Assembly (NCBI GenBank): GCA_027619145.1
Contig: JAQCGA010000014.1
Span: 1-17,679, forward strand
Direction of reading: 5' to 3'
Source of the DNA: a bacterium
GTDB taxonomy: Bacteria; Latescibacterota; UBA2968; GCA-2709665
Length of the DNA: 17,679 nt
Every line of letters starts with the position of its first letter. The stretch's first letter is position 1. Positions 1 to 7,409 of the stretch are shown here, in pieces. The notes under the pieces are model-generated. The model saw nothing but the letters and a program-made list of their open reading frames with translations, was not told the DNA's origin and made no database searches. A program made the position numbers and the translations under genes.

Positions 1-750
1 CTGGTGGAATTCCGTTGCGGCTTCGATGGCGGGCAGGAGAGATTTGTCGCCGGTGAATTTATAATAAAGGCCCAGTCCGTGCATATAGACGTGATTGTAG
101 AGGGTGCTGGGACCGCCGTGTTCTGCCCAGTAGCCTCCGGGCTTTTGAGCGGCAACGACGGCTTTGATGAGATTGGTTCCGGCTTCCTGCCAGTCTTTTC
201 GGGCGAAGATTTCTCCGGCGCGATAACAGCTCATGGCTTTAAAGCAAGGAATGTTGTGGACGTGGAGGTTGCTAATTTCACGGGCCTGTCCATCGTGGGC
301 CAGAATGATGCCTTCTTCCCAGCGTTTTCGGCGTTTTTCGTCCATCAGGTCGCGCAGGATGACATAGGCTTCGAGCCAGGCGTAGTTGGTCCAGGGCATA
401 TAGGAGGGACCCCAGCGACTGCCGTCCACTTTCAGGAACTCGACCTGTCCGTCCGGGTACTGGAAGTCTCGAATGGCGTCTCCGCCCCGGAAGGCCATGT
501 TCAGGATGGTGTCATCCTGGTACCGGTCTGTGCCCGGGGTTGTGTAGAGCACGGCCAGGGGATAGATGATGTCCTGGTTGACAATGAACCAGCCGAGGTC
601 TTCGGGTTTGGCACCCGGGGCAGGAGGGCCTTCGAGTTCGCTTCGGAACCGACCGGTTTCTTCCTGGTAATCCGGCAGGAATTTGTTGATGGCGACAGAC
701 ATGTGTTTCAGGATGTTTTTTTTGATTTCGGGGATGGAATTGAGGCTCAT
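1..750 (-). CDS. Partial (alpha/alpha) toroid-like protein, function unknown
   Basis: This is an open frame of 250 codons from an ATG at 750 to the left window edge, so the C-terminal part is missing. The protein is soluble: no signal peptide or membrane segment is visible at the N-terminus (MSLNSIPEIKKNILKHMSVA). Paired amphipathic helices recur with aromatic, Gly/Pro-rich turns (PYMPWTNYAWLEAY, QKPGGYWAEHGGP, YNHVYMHGLGLYYKFTGDKS). This is the look of (alpha/alpha) toroid proteins such as the helical domains of heparinase-like lyases and glycoside hydrolases. That is a fold impression, not a family match. A ribosome-binding site (AGGAG) lies about 11 nt before the ATG. It is the third gene of a minus-strand cassette, 47 nt after a propeller glycosidase-like gene, which favours a carbohydrate-related role. 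I am confident it is a real gene but not of its reaction. Confidence 0.75.
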   Translation of the reverse strand, partial: MSLNSIPEIKKNILKHMSVAINKFLPDYQEETGRFRSELEGPPAPGAKPEDLGWFIVNQDIIYPLAVLYTTPGTDRYQDDTILNMAFRGGDAIRDFQYPDGQVEFLKVDGSRWGPSYMPWTNYAWLEAYVILRDLMDEKRRKRWEEGIILAHDGQAREISNLHVHNIPCFKAMSCYRAGEIFARKDWQEAGTNLIKAVVAAQKPGGYWAEHGGPSTLYNHVYMHGLGLYYKFTGDKSLLPAIEAATEFHQ

Positions 751-797
751 TGGATTTTGTTCTCCTGGTTGTGGACCATCGTGTGTTGCGATTGTTT

Positions 798-1796
798 TTA
801 TTTTTCAGGTGTGGATTCGGCATATCCCATTCCGGTTTTTCCAAATCCATTTCCGGTGAACCAGCATCGATAGGTACCGTTTTCCGGGATGACGGTTGGA
901 TAACACCGTTGCTGGTCGTCGAAGGCGCCCTGGGTGCCGGTGTGGAATTCGCCATCCGGTCCTGTTCGTTCGGACCACTGCCAGTTTTTGCCGTTGGTAC
1001 TGGTGAGCCGGTGAACGCGGTAGGCGGTTCCGAAGGTGTTCACCCACATGGTATAGGTGGAGCCGGTTTTGATTACGCAGGGTTTCGAGCAGATGTATTC
1101 ATAGGGATCTACGTTGAAACCTCGGGGTTTGACGATGAGGTTGTCTTCGGTTTTTTCCCACTGGATGCCGTCCGTGGATTCTGCGTAGGCGATGCCGATT
1201 TCGGGGATGATATCGCCGTGTCCGGTTTGGACGTCTTTGGGTTTGGGTTTGTATTTTCCAATGGCGGTATAGTACATGCGGAATCGACCCTGTTCGTGGA
1301 GAACCCAGACACTTCCGGTTCCTTCCCGGTCGTAGTCTCGGTCCAGAGGAAGGACGGGGTGTTCGTTGTGATAGCGCCAGCTTTGACCTTGATCCTCTGA
1401 GATGGCTACCCCGGTTGTATTGGGGAGTTTGCCGTCTGGCCGGTAGCCCCAGCCTACGAAGTAGAGCAACCAGGGGCTGTTTTCAACGGGTAAGAGAAAT
1501 GGGAATCCGGGGCCCTGGCAGTTGTGGGTGGTTTCCGGTTGTGGGCCAAGGAGTGGCTCTCCGGCAGGTTCCCAGTTGTTGGGGGAGTGGATGGAGGTTT
1601 CTGCCTGGAGGATGTAGTTGAGGCCCTGCCGGTCGCTTCCCCAGTAGAGCATGCGATATGTGTCGGCTATTCGTACGACGTGTGCTGCCCCTGTCCGGCT
1701 CACATCGTACGATGGATGGAGTTTGCCGGGCGGAATGATTGGATCTGTTTGCGGGATGCTCCACAACGTGGAGGAAACACTGATGTTTGATAACAT
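798..1796 (-). CDS. Five-bladed beta-propeller glycosidase-like protein (GH43/GH32/GH130-like)
   Basis: The protein has 332 residues and no signal peptide, so it is probably cytoplasmic. Five evenly spaced strand motifs of the type seen in GH43/GH32/GH130 propellers are readable: YRMLYWGS (about 47-54), WLLYFVGWG (109-117), FRMYYTA (172-178), YTMWVNTFG (248-256) and YRCWFTGNG (309-317). Each is followed by a segment such as GVAISEDQGQSWRYH or GIAYAESTDGIQWEK, the usual 'S.DG..W' blade linker. An early Asp (D31, in PSYDVSRTG) sits where these families often place a catalytic or sugar-binding acid. I cannot assign the other catalytic residues, so the substrate is unknown and a non-catalytic binding role is possible. 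The ATG at 1796 has an AGGAG at 1803-1807 that overlaps the stop codon of the upstream amidohydrolase-like gene, so the two are probably translationally coupled. Confidence 0.8.
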   Translation of the reverse strand: MLSNISVSSTLWSIPQTDPIIPPGKLHPSYDVSRTGAAHVVRIADTYRMLYWGSDRQGLNYILQAETSIHSPNNWEPAGEPLLGPQPETTHNCQGPGFPFLLPVENSPWLLYFVGWGYRPDGKLPNTTGVAISEDQGQSWRYHNEHPVLPLDRDYDREGTGSVWVLHEQGRFRMYYTAIGKYKPKPKDVQTGHGDIIPEIGIAYAESTDGIQWEKTEDNLIVKPRGFNVDPYEYICSKPCVIKTGSTYTMWVNTFGTAYRVHRLTSTNGKNWQWSERTGPDGEFHTGTQGAFDDQQRCYPTVIPENGTYRCWFTGNGFGKTGMGYAESTPEK

Positions 1797-1805
1797 ATCC
1801 AGCTC

Positions 1806-2558
1806 CTACAGGTTGTAGATTTTCTTCAGGGTTTCGCCCAGAAAGAGCGCCTCGGCTTTTTCTCCGAGTTGTGCCTGGCGGACGCCGCCTACGGAAAGCA
1901 GAGGAATACCGGAAGGTGCGCCGGAGCCGAAGATGAGCCGGTCCACGGAGATGGTGTCCAGGAGGCGTTTGATGAGGTAGGTTTCAGCGGTGGCCATGGC
2001 CACGAGGCCCAGGTAGAGGTTGGGGTGTTCCAGGGCCTGGTCTGCAATGCGGCCTTCGGGCGGCTGTTTCTGACCCAGGCTGACCGGGGGTGCAGCGGGG
2101 CGGAAGCCCACGTCTGCAATGAAGGAGACATTGGGAAACCTGGCGGCGAGGGCGGCTACCTGGACAGGGCGGCAGTTTTCGGAGCAGCTTTCGGTGGTGA
2201 CGGGTACGTTGAGTTTTTGAGCGCATTCGATCAGAGGGTAGACGGCCTCGCTGTCGATTTGGAAATTGTGTACGACCGGAGAAAGGTAGAGGCCTTTGAA
2301 ACCGAGGTTCTGTATGGCGTGCTCGAGTTCTGCAACGGCTTCTTTCCCGTGGGCCGGGTTGACTGCGGCGCAACCGATCATCCGGGGCTGATTTTTGATT
2401 TTTTCGGCCAGACCAGCGTTGTCCGGACGGGCGGTGATTTCGGGCATAACGACCATGTGGTCCACAGCAGCTTCGTCTGCAAGGGCAAGCAGGTCATCCG
2501 GGCCAAAAGGTGCACCATCGTATCTGGCGGGAAGAAAGGTCTGGAAGTCAAAAATCAT
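1806..2558 (-). CDS. Amidohydrolase-2-fold protein lacking the metal ligands
   Basis: The protein has 250 residues and reads like a small TIM-barrel amidohydrolase (Amidohydro_2, PF04909). The family core 'avaELE.ai..lGfKGlyl.P...nF.iDse.vYPLi' runs from about 75 to 110, then NVPV (117-120) and the closing strand DRLIFGS (206-212). The metal-binding positions have changed: the N-terminal DxHxH is DFQTF (4-8); the His expected after 'lPv' is E123; the His of the 'laHgG' strand is D149; the final Asp of 'fGSD.P' is G213. I therefore expect no standard binuclear or mononuclear metal centre. It may be a pseudoenzyme, or use another mechanism. The start at 2558 is backed by AAGGAA about 8 nt upstream. 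It is the first gene of the three-gene cassette and follows a good promoter at 2621-2649. Confidence 0.8.
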   Translation of the reverse strand: MIFDFQTFLPARYDGAPFGPDDLLALADEAAVDHMVVMPEITARPDNAGLAEKIKNQPRMIGCAAVNPAHGKEAVAELEHAIQNLGFKGLYLSPVVHNFQIDSEAVYPLIECAQKLNVPVTTESCSENCRPVQVAALAARFPNVSFIADVGFRPAAPPVSLGQKQPPEGRIADQALEHPNLYLGLVAMATAETYLIKRLLDTISVDRLIFGSGAPSGIPLLSVGGVRQAQLGEKAEALFLGETLKKIYNL

Positions 2559-2620
2559 GGCAGCGGTTCCTTCGCGATGAGAGGTACAGGAAAATGGTAT
2601 TGGAAAGGTGATGACGTGGC

Positions 2621-2649
2621 AAAATAGGACGGGTTCCGGAGGTTGTCAA
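2621..2649 (-). promoter_or_regulatory. Sigma-70-type promoter for the amidohydrolase/propeller/toroid cassette
   Basis: On the minus strand a consensus -35 TTGACA (2649-2644) is followed by a 17-bp spacer and the -10 TATTTT (2626-2621). The predicted start near 2614 gives a leader of about 55 nt before the ATG at 2558. The TTGACA is perfect and the spacing ideal. It has not been tested experimentally. Confidence 0.6.
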
Positions 2650-2694
2650 TAAAAATGGAAGGCCGTGGCTGGCCGTTGAATTTGTAGCTTGTGC

Positions 2695-2723
2695 TTGACT
2701 TCGGGCGGTGGGACCGTTATTTT
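2695..2723 (+). promoter_or_regulatory. Sigma-70-type promoter for the small ORF and SH3 lipoprotein
   Basis: TTGACT (2695-2700), a 17-bp spacer and TATTTT (2718-2723) predict a transcript start near 2730, just before the AGGAGAG ribosome-binding site at 2742-2748. This makes the ATG at 2753, not the in-frame ATG at 2708 inside the promoter, the likely start of the first gene. It is divergent from the promoter at 2621-2649, with 45 bp between the two -35 elements. Confidence 0.6.
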
Positions 2724-2752
2724 TCACGCTTCGATTTTTCCAGGAGAGTTCG

Positions 2753-2956
2753 ATGGAATATGAGCATGGCGGCCGGACGTTTTCTCTGATGGCGGAACAC
2801 GATGGGGATTTTTGGTTTGTGGGGGTGTATGAAACGATTGCGGGCGAAACCCGTTTGCGGTTTGAGTATAAGCTCAATACGCCCCGAGATGAAGCGGCCG
2901 CATGCGCGCGGGCCTGGGAAATTTTTAAAGCGCGGCAACTGGATCGGGTTTCCTAA
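2753..2956 (+). CDS. Small protein of unknown function, 67 residues
   Basis: I do not recognise this family. The chosen ATG at 2753 is preceded by AGGAGAG about 5 nt upstream. A longer in-frame start at 2708 lies within the predicted promoter and is rejected. The protein is acidic to neutral, with no signal peptide or transmembrane helix. Its first half looks like a small beta sheet (RTFSLMAEHDGDFWFVGVYE, then TRLRFEYKL), followed by a helix rich in Ala and Arg (DEAAACARAWEIFKARQL). This beta-beta-beta-alpha order could be a compact binding domain. It lies 31 nt upstream of an SH3-domain lipoprotein gene on the same strand, so the two are probably cotranscribed. No function can be given. Confidence 0.7.
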   Translation: MEYEHGGRTFSLMAEHDGDFWFVGVYETIAGETRLRFEYKLNTPRDEAAACARAWEIFKARQLDRVS

Positions 2957-2987
2957 CCGTGCAATTTTGAACGCAGAAAGGAACCGG

Positions 2988-3797
2988 ATGTCTGGGATGA
3001 ATGCTGTGGCGATCCGCCGGTTTGTATGTGTGTTTCTTTTGGGTATGGGGTGGATGGCGGGCTGCGGCCAGCCAGAGCGGGTCTATGTGATGGCGGGTGT
3101 GTTGAATATGCGAGGGGAGCCTTCAACGCGCTCAAAGGTGTTGAAGAAGCTTGCGCGAGGTACTGAATTGACGGTGATACAGCGGGATGGGAAATGGATG
3201 CAGGTGAGGACGAGCAAAGAAGAGACGGGTTGGGTACACGGAGATTATGTGGGCGATCCGGGAGAGGTGCGGGCTGTTTATGCGGCGGAGATGAAGAAAC
3301 GGGTGCAGCGGCGGAGAGCGTATTCGCCAGCGCAAGTTCAGACGCCGCAAAGACAACCGTCTGTTGTGCAGGAGGCGGACCCCTCAAAATTGAATCTTTC
3401 GATTGGGGATTTGCTGGCAGGATTTCCGGAGAATACGGTGGTGGAGGAGGTGGAGCCATTGGACGGAGAGCCCCGGACGGTGGCGGCTACGGACAACGGG
3501 GTGGTGATCGAGTTCTGGGGTACTCCGGAAAACTTGTCTCGTTCGGCATTGATGGTGCCGGTGGTAGATGTGCCGGATGAAGAGCTGGCAGGGTATGCGG
3601 AACTGGCGGTGACTTATGTTCGCAATATTGTGCCCCGGTGGGAACGGGACGGTGCCTGGATGGCGGAGAAATTGCGGGAGTTGACGCGTCTGGATATTGG
3701 GGAGGGTGGGTTTGATACGCGGAGTAAGTCGGTGCGGTTCGAATATATCAAGCCGTTGGGTACGGTGCGGGTGGGGGTAGAACCCAGGGGAGAATAA
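2988..3797 (+). CDS. Bacterial SH3-domain lipoprotein
   Basis: The protein has 269 residues from the ATG at 2988, which has an AAAGGAA ribosome-binding site just upstream; the longer frame back to 2802 overlaps the preceding gene and is rejected. Residues 1-26 form a lipoprotein signal: Arg10-Arg11, a hydrophobic stretch (FVCVFLLGMGWM) and the lipobox MAGC with Cys26, so the mature protein should be a membrane-anchored, periplasm-facing lipoprotein. Residues 32-90 are an SH3_3 domain (VLNMRGEPSTRSKVLKKLARGT, GKWMQVRT, TGWVHGDYV), a fold that often binds peptidoglycan or peptides. A basic Arg/Gln-rich linker (about 104-125) leads to a C-terminal domain of about 140 residues that I do not recognise. 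It ends at a bidirectional terminator. A cell-envelope role is likely, but the partner is unknown. Confidence 0.85.
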   Translation: MSGMNAVAIRRFVCVFLLGMGWMAGCGQPERVYVMAGVLNMRGEPSTRSKVLKKLARGTELTVIQRDGKWMQVRTSKEETGWVHGDYVGDPGEVRAVYAAEMKKRVQRRRAYSPAQVQTPQRQPSVVQEADPSKLNLSIGDLLAGFPENTVVEEVEPLDGEPRTVAATDNGVVIEFWGTPENLSRSALMVPVVDVPDEELAGYAELAVTYVRNIVPRWERDGAWMAEKLRELTRLDIGEGGFDTRSKSVRFEYIKPLGTVRVGVEPRGE

Positions 3798-3818
3798 AGG
3801 AAAAGGTGGAAGAATAAA

Positions 3819-3851
3819 TAAAAAGGGACGGCCACTGGCCGTCCCTTTTTT
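3819..3851. terminator. Bidirectional intrinsic terminator between lipoprotein gene and dnaK
   Basis: A perfect 9-bp GC stem, GGGACGGCC (3825-3833) with GGCCGTCCC (3837-3845), closes a 3-nt loop. It has an A run on the left (3820-3824) and a T run on the right (3846-3851), so it can end transcription from both the plus-strand lipoprotein gene (stop 3797) and minus-strand dnaK (stop 3867). Confidence 0.9.
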
Positions 3852-3866
3852 ATGAGAAGATTGTGG

Positions 3867-5771
<1,905 letters not shown>

Positions 5772-5947
5772 TGTGAAGCTCCCTTCTTTCTTTTGTGTCA
5801 AATCAGGTGAATCCGGATGTATTTATAAGACCGGAAATTTATGCAACTTGCTGTTTGCTGGTGGAATTTGATGTGATGGACTGATGTACGGTGTTTTTAA
5901 AAGCAATAGAGGTACCATTGAGCAGGTATAGATGTAAGGCATTTGTA

Positions 5948-5966
5948 ATCAATGCTATACATTGAT
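5948..5966. repeat. Perfect inverted repeat, possible operator
   Basis: ATCAATG (5948-5954) and CATTGAT (5960-5966) form a perfect 7-bp inverted repeat around a 5-bp centre (CTATA). The 19-bp size and AT-rich centre fit a dimeric transcription-factor site. There is no T run, so it is not a terminator. It lies about 180 bp upstream of the dnaK start. Confidence 0.45.
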
Positions 5967-6001
5967 CCGTGTTGTGTTTTTTGGAATTTCCGAAATACAT
6001 T

Positions 6002-6040
6002 TATTGCCATATTGGCTATTGAGGTGCCACTATGGCAATA
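6002..6040. repeat. Perfect 10-bp inverted repeat with internal alternative pairings
   Basis: TATTGCCATA (6002-6011) and TATGGCAATA (6031-6040) are perfect inverted copies 19 bp apart. Overlapping shorter arms (CATATTG 6008-6014 with CAATATG 6036-6042) allow alternative pairing. On the minus strand the spacer reads TGGCAC-N5-TAGC (6029-6015), which has the GG-N10-GC spacing of a sigma-54 core but a poor -12 element. Confidence 0.5.
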
Positions 6041-6098
6041 TGAGATGGTGAGGGGGCGGACAGTCCGGCAGGCCGTGTATGTGCCAACCTTTGGGCAC

Positions 6099-6135
6099 AA
6101 AAAAAAGGGGCACAGGTAAAAAGAGCCCCTTTTTT
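6099..6135 (-). terminator. Intrinsic terminator after sucC
   Basis: On the minus strand GGGGC (6129-6125) pairs with GCCCC (6111-6107), extended by flanking A/T pairs, around a 13-nt loop, and runs into eight T residues (6106-6099). It starts 29 nt after the sucC stop codon. The flanking A/T runs give it weak potential in the other direction too. Confidence 0.8.
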
Positions 6136-6163
6136 CTTTCTATCAAATTTACAGACGCTGAAC

Positions 6164-7330
6164 TCAGGCCGCGCTTTTGACTGCATCTACCACTGCTTCG
6201 GCAGCTTCTTTGAGCTCGCGAGCCACGCGGAATTTGAGATTGGACTGTTCCAGGATGCGTGCGCCTTCTTCGGCATTGGTGCCCTGGAGGCGTACGACGA
6301 TGGGTATGTTGACCGTAACGCCCGTGAGGGCCTGCACGACACCTTCGGCTACGAGGTCGCAACGCACAATGCCACCGAAGATATTGATGAGTACGGCTTT
6401 CACGTCTTTGTCTGACATGAGAATACGAAATGCGTTTTGTACGCGTTCCACGTTGGTGCCGCCGCCCACGTCCAGGAAGTTGGCAGGAGAGGAACCGGCA
6501 TGTTTCACAATGTCCATGGTGGCCATAGCCAGGCCGGCCCCGTTGACCATACAGCCCACTTCGCCGTCCAGTTTGATATAGTTGAGGCCAAATTTGGAGG
6601 CTTCGACCTCAAGTGGATCCTCTTCGTCCGTATCCCGCAATGCCAGGATGTCTTTGTGGCGGAAGAGGGCGTTGTCATCGAAGTTCATCTTGGCGTCCAG
6701 GGCAATGAGGTTGCCTTCTTTGGTGACCACCAGGGGGTTGATTTCGGCCAGAGAGCAATCTGTGGCCATGTAGGCGTTGTAGAGGCTGGAGATGAAGCGT
6801 ACGCCCTGCTTGTGGTCGTCGCCTTCCAGGCCCAGGCCAAAGGCGAGGCGGCGGGCCTGGAAGCCCTGGAGACCCACGGAGGGATCGACGATTTCTTTGA
6901 GGATTTTTTTTGGGGTTTTGGCGGCTACTTCTTCAATGTCCATTCCGCCGGCCTGGGAGGCCATGATGACCAATTTGGACTGCTGGCGATCCAGAACGAT
7001 TCCCAGGTAAAGTTCGCGGTCTATGTTCGTGGCCGCTTCAATCCAGACCTGTTTCACTTTCTGGCCAGCAGGGCCGGTCTGGTGGGTGATCAGATTCATA
7101 CCCAGAATATTGCCGGCGTGCTGTACGGCTTCTTCGGGGGTATGGGCAAACTTGACACCGCCACCTTTGCCGCGGCCACCGGCGTGAATCTGGGCTTTGA
7201 CGACAACAGGGCCGCCCAGGTCCTGCGCAATTTGTCTGGCCTCTTCGGGTGCTTTCGCCAGCCCACCGTTAGGAACGGGGACGCCGAAGGATTTGAGGAT
7301 TTCTTTGGCCTGATATTCATGAATTTTCAT
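6164..7330 (-). CDS. sucC: Succinate--CoA ligase [ADP-forming] subunit beta
   Basis: This TCA-cycle subunit works with SucD to interconvert succinyl-CoA and succinate with nucleotide triphosphate formation. At 388 residues it is the usual length. It begins MKIHEYQAKEILKSFGVPVP, has the ATP-grasp lysine and glycine-rich segment VVKAQIHAGGRGKGGGVK, the metal/nucleotide region LAEINPLVV...LDAKMNFDDNA, and the C-terminal GGGTNVERV and INIFGGIVRCDLVAEGVV segments that contact SucD. I choose the ATG at 7330 because GGAG lies about 6 nt upstream and homologues start MKIHEYQAK; the frame back to 7366 adds 12 unconserved residues. gpmI lies 79 nt upstream on the same strand and a terminator follows directly, so sucD is not downstream in this transcript. 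Nucleotide preference (ATP or GTP) cannot be read here. Confidence 0.97.
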   Translation of the reverse strand: MKIHEYQAKEILKSFGVPVPNGGLAKAPEEARQIAQDLGGPVVVKAQIHAGGRGKGGGVKFAHTPEEAVQHAGNILGMNLITHQTGPAGQKVKQVWIEAATNIDRELYLGIVLDRQQSKLVIMASQAGGMDIEEVAAKTPKKILKEIVDPSVGLQGFQARRLAFGLGLEGDDHKQGVRFISSLYNAYMATDCSLAEINPLVVTKEGNLIALDAKMNFDDNALFRHKDILALRDTDEEDPLEVEASKFGLNYIKLDGEVGCMVNGAGLAMATMDIVKHAGSSPANFLDVGGGTNVERVQNAFRILMSDKDVKAVLINIFGGIVRCDLVAEGVVQALTGVTVNIPIVVRLQGTNAEEGARILEQSNLKFRVARELKEAAEAVVDAVKSAA

Positions 7331-7409
7331 AAGGGTCTCCAGAGAATAAGTGCGGGTTTGCGGCAAGACATTGATTCATTGCAAACGGGTATACAACCGG
7401 AAGGGGCGA

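Larger units (their letters stand above)
5772..6098. other. AT-rich intergenic region upstream of dnaK
   Basis: This gene-free stretch between sucC and dnaK, both on the minus strand, is clearly richer in A+T from about 5880 to 6050 than its surroundings. It must hold the dnaK promoter, but I cannot place one with confidence. It contains two inverted repeats (5948-5966 and 6002-6040, listed separately). The open frame 5897-6100 (minus) has no ribosome-binding site and an unlikely composition, so I do not call it a gene. Confidence 0.7.

Noticed and set aside
4..873. Plus-strand open frame of 289 codons
   Set aside because: It lies opposite the toroid gene and part of the propeller gene, has no ribosome-binding site, and its Gly/Phe-rich translation resembles no protein; it is a shadow of the minus-strand genes.
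5897..6100. Minus-strand frame of 67 codons before dnaK
   Set aside because: No ribosome-binding site, unlikely composition, and it runs across both inverted repeats; chance in AT-rich DNA is the simpler reading.
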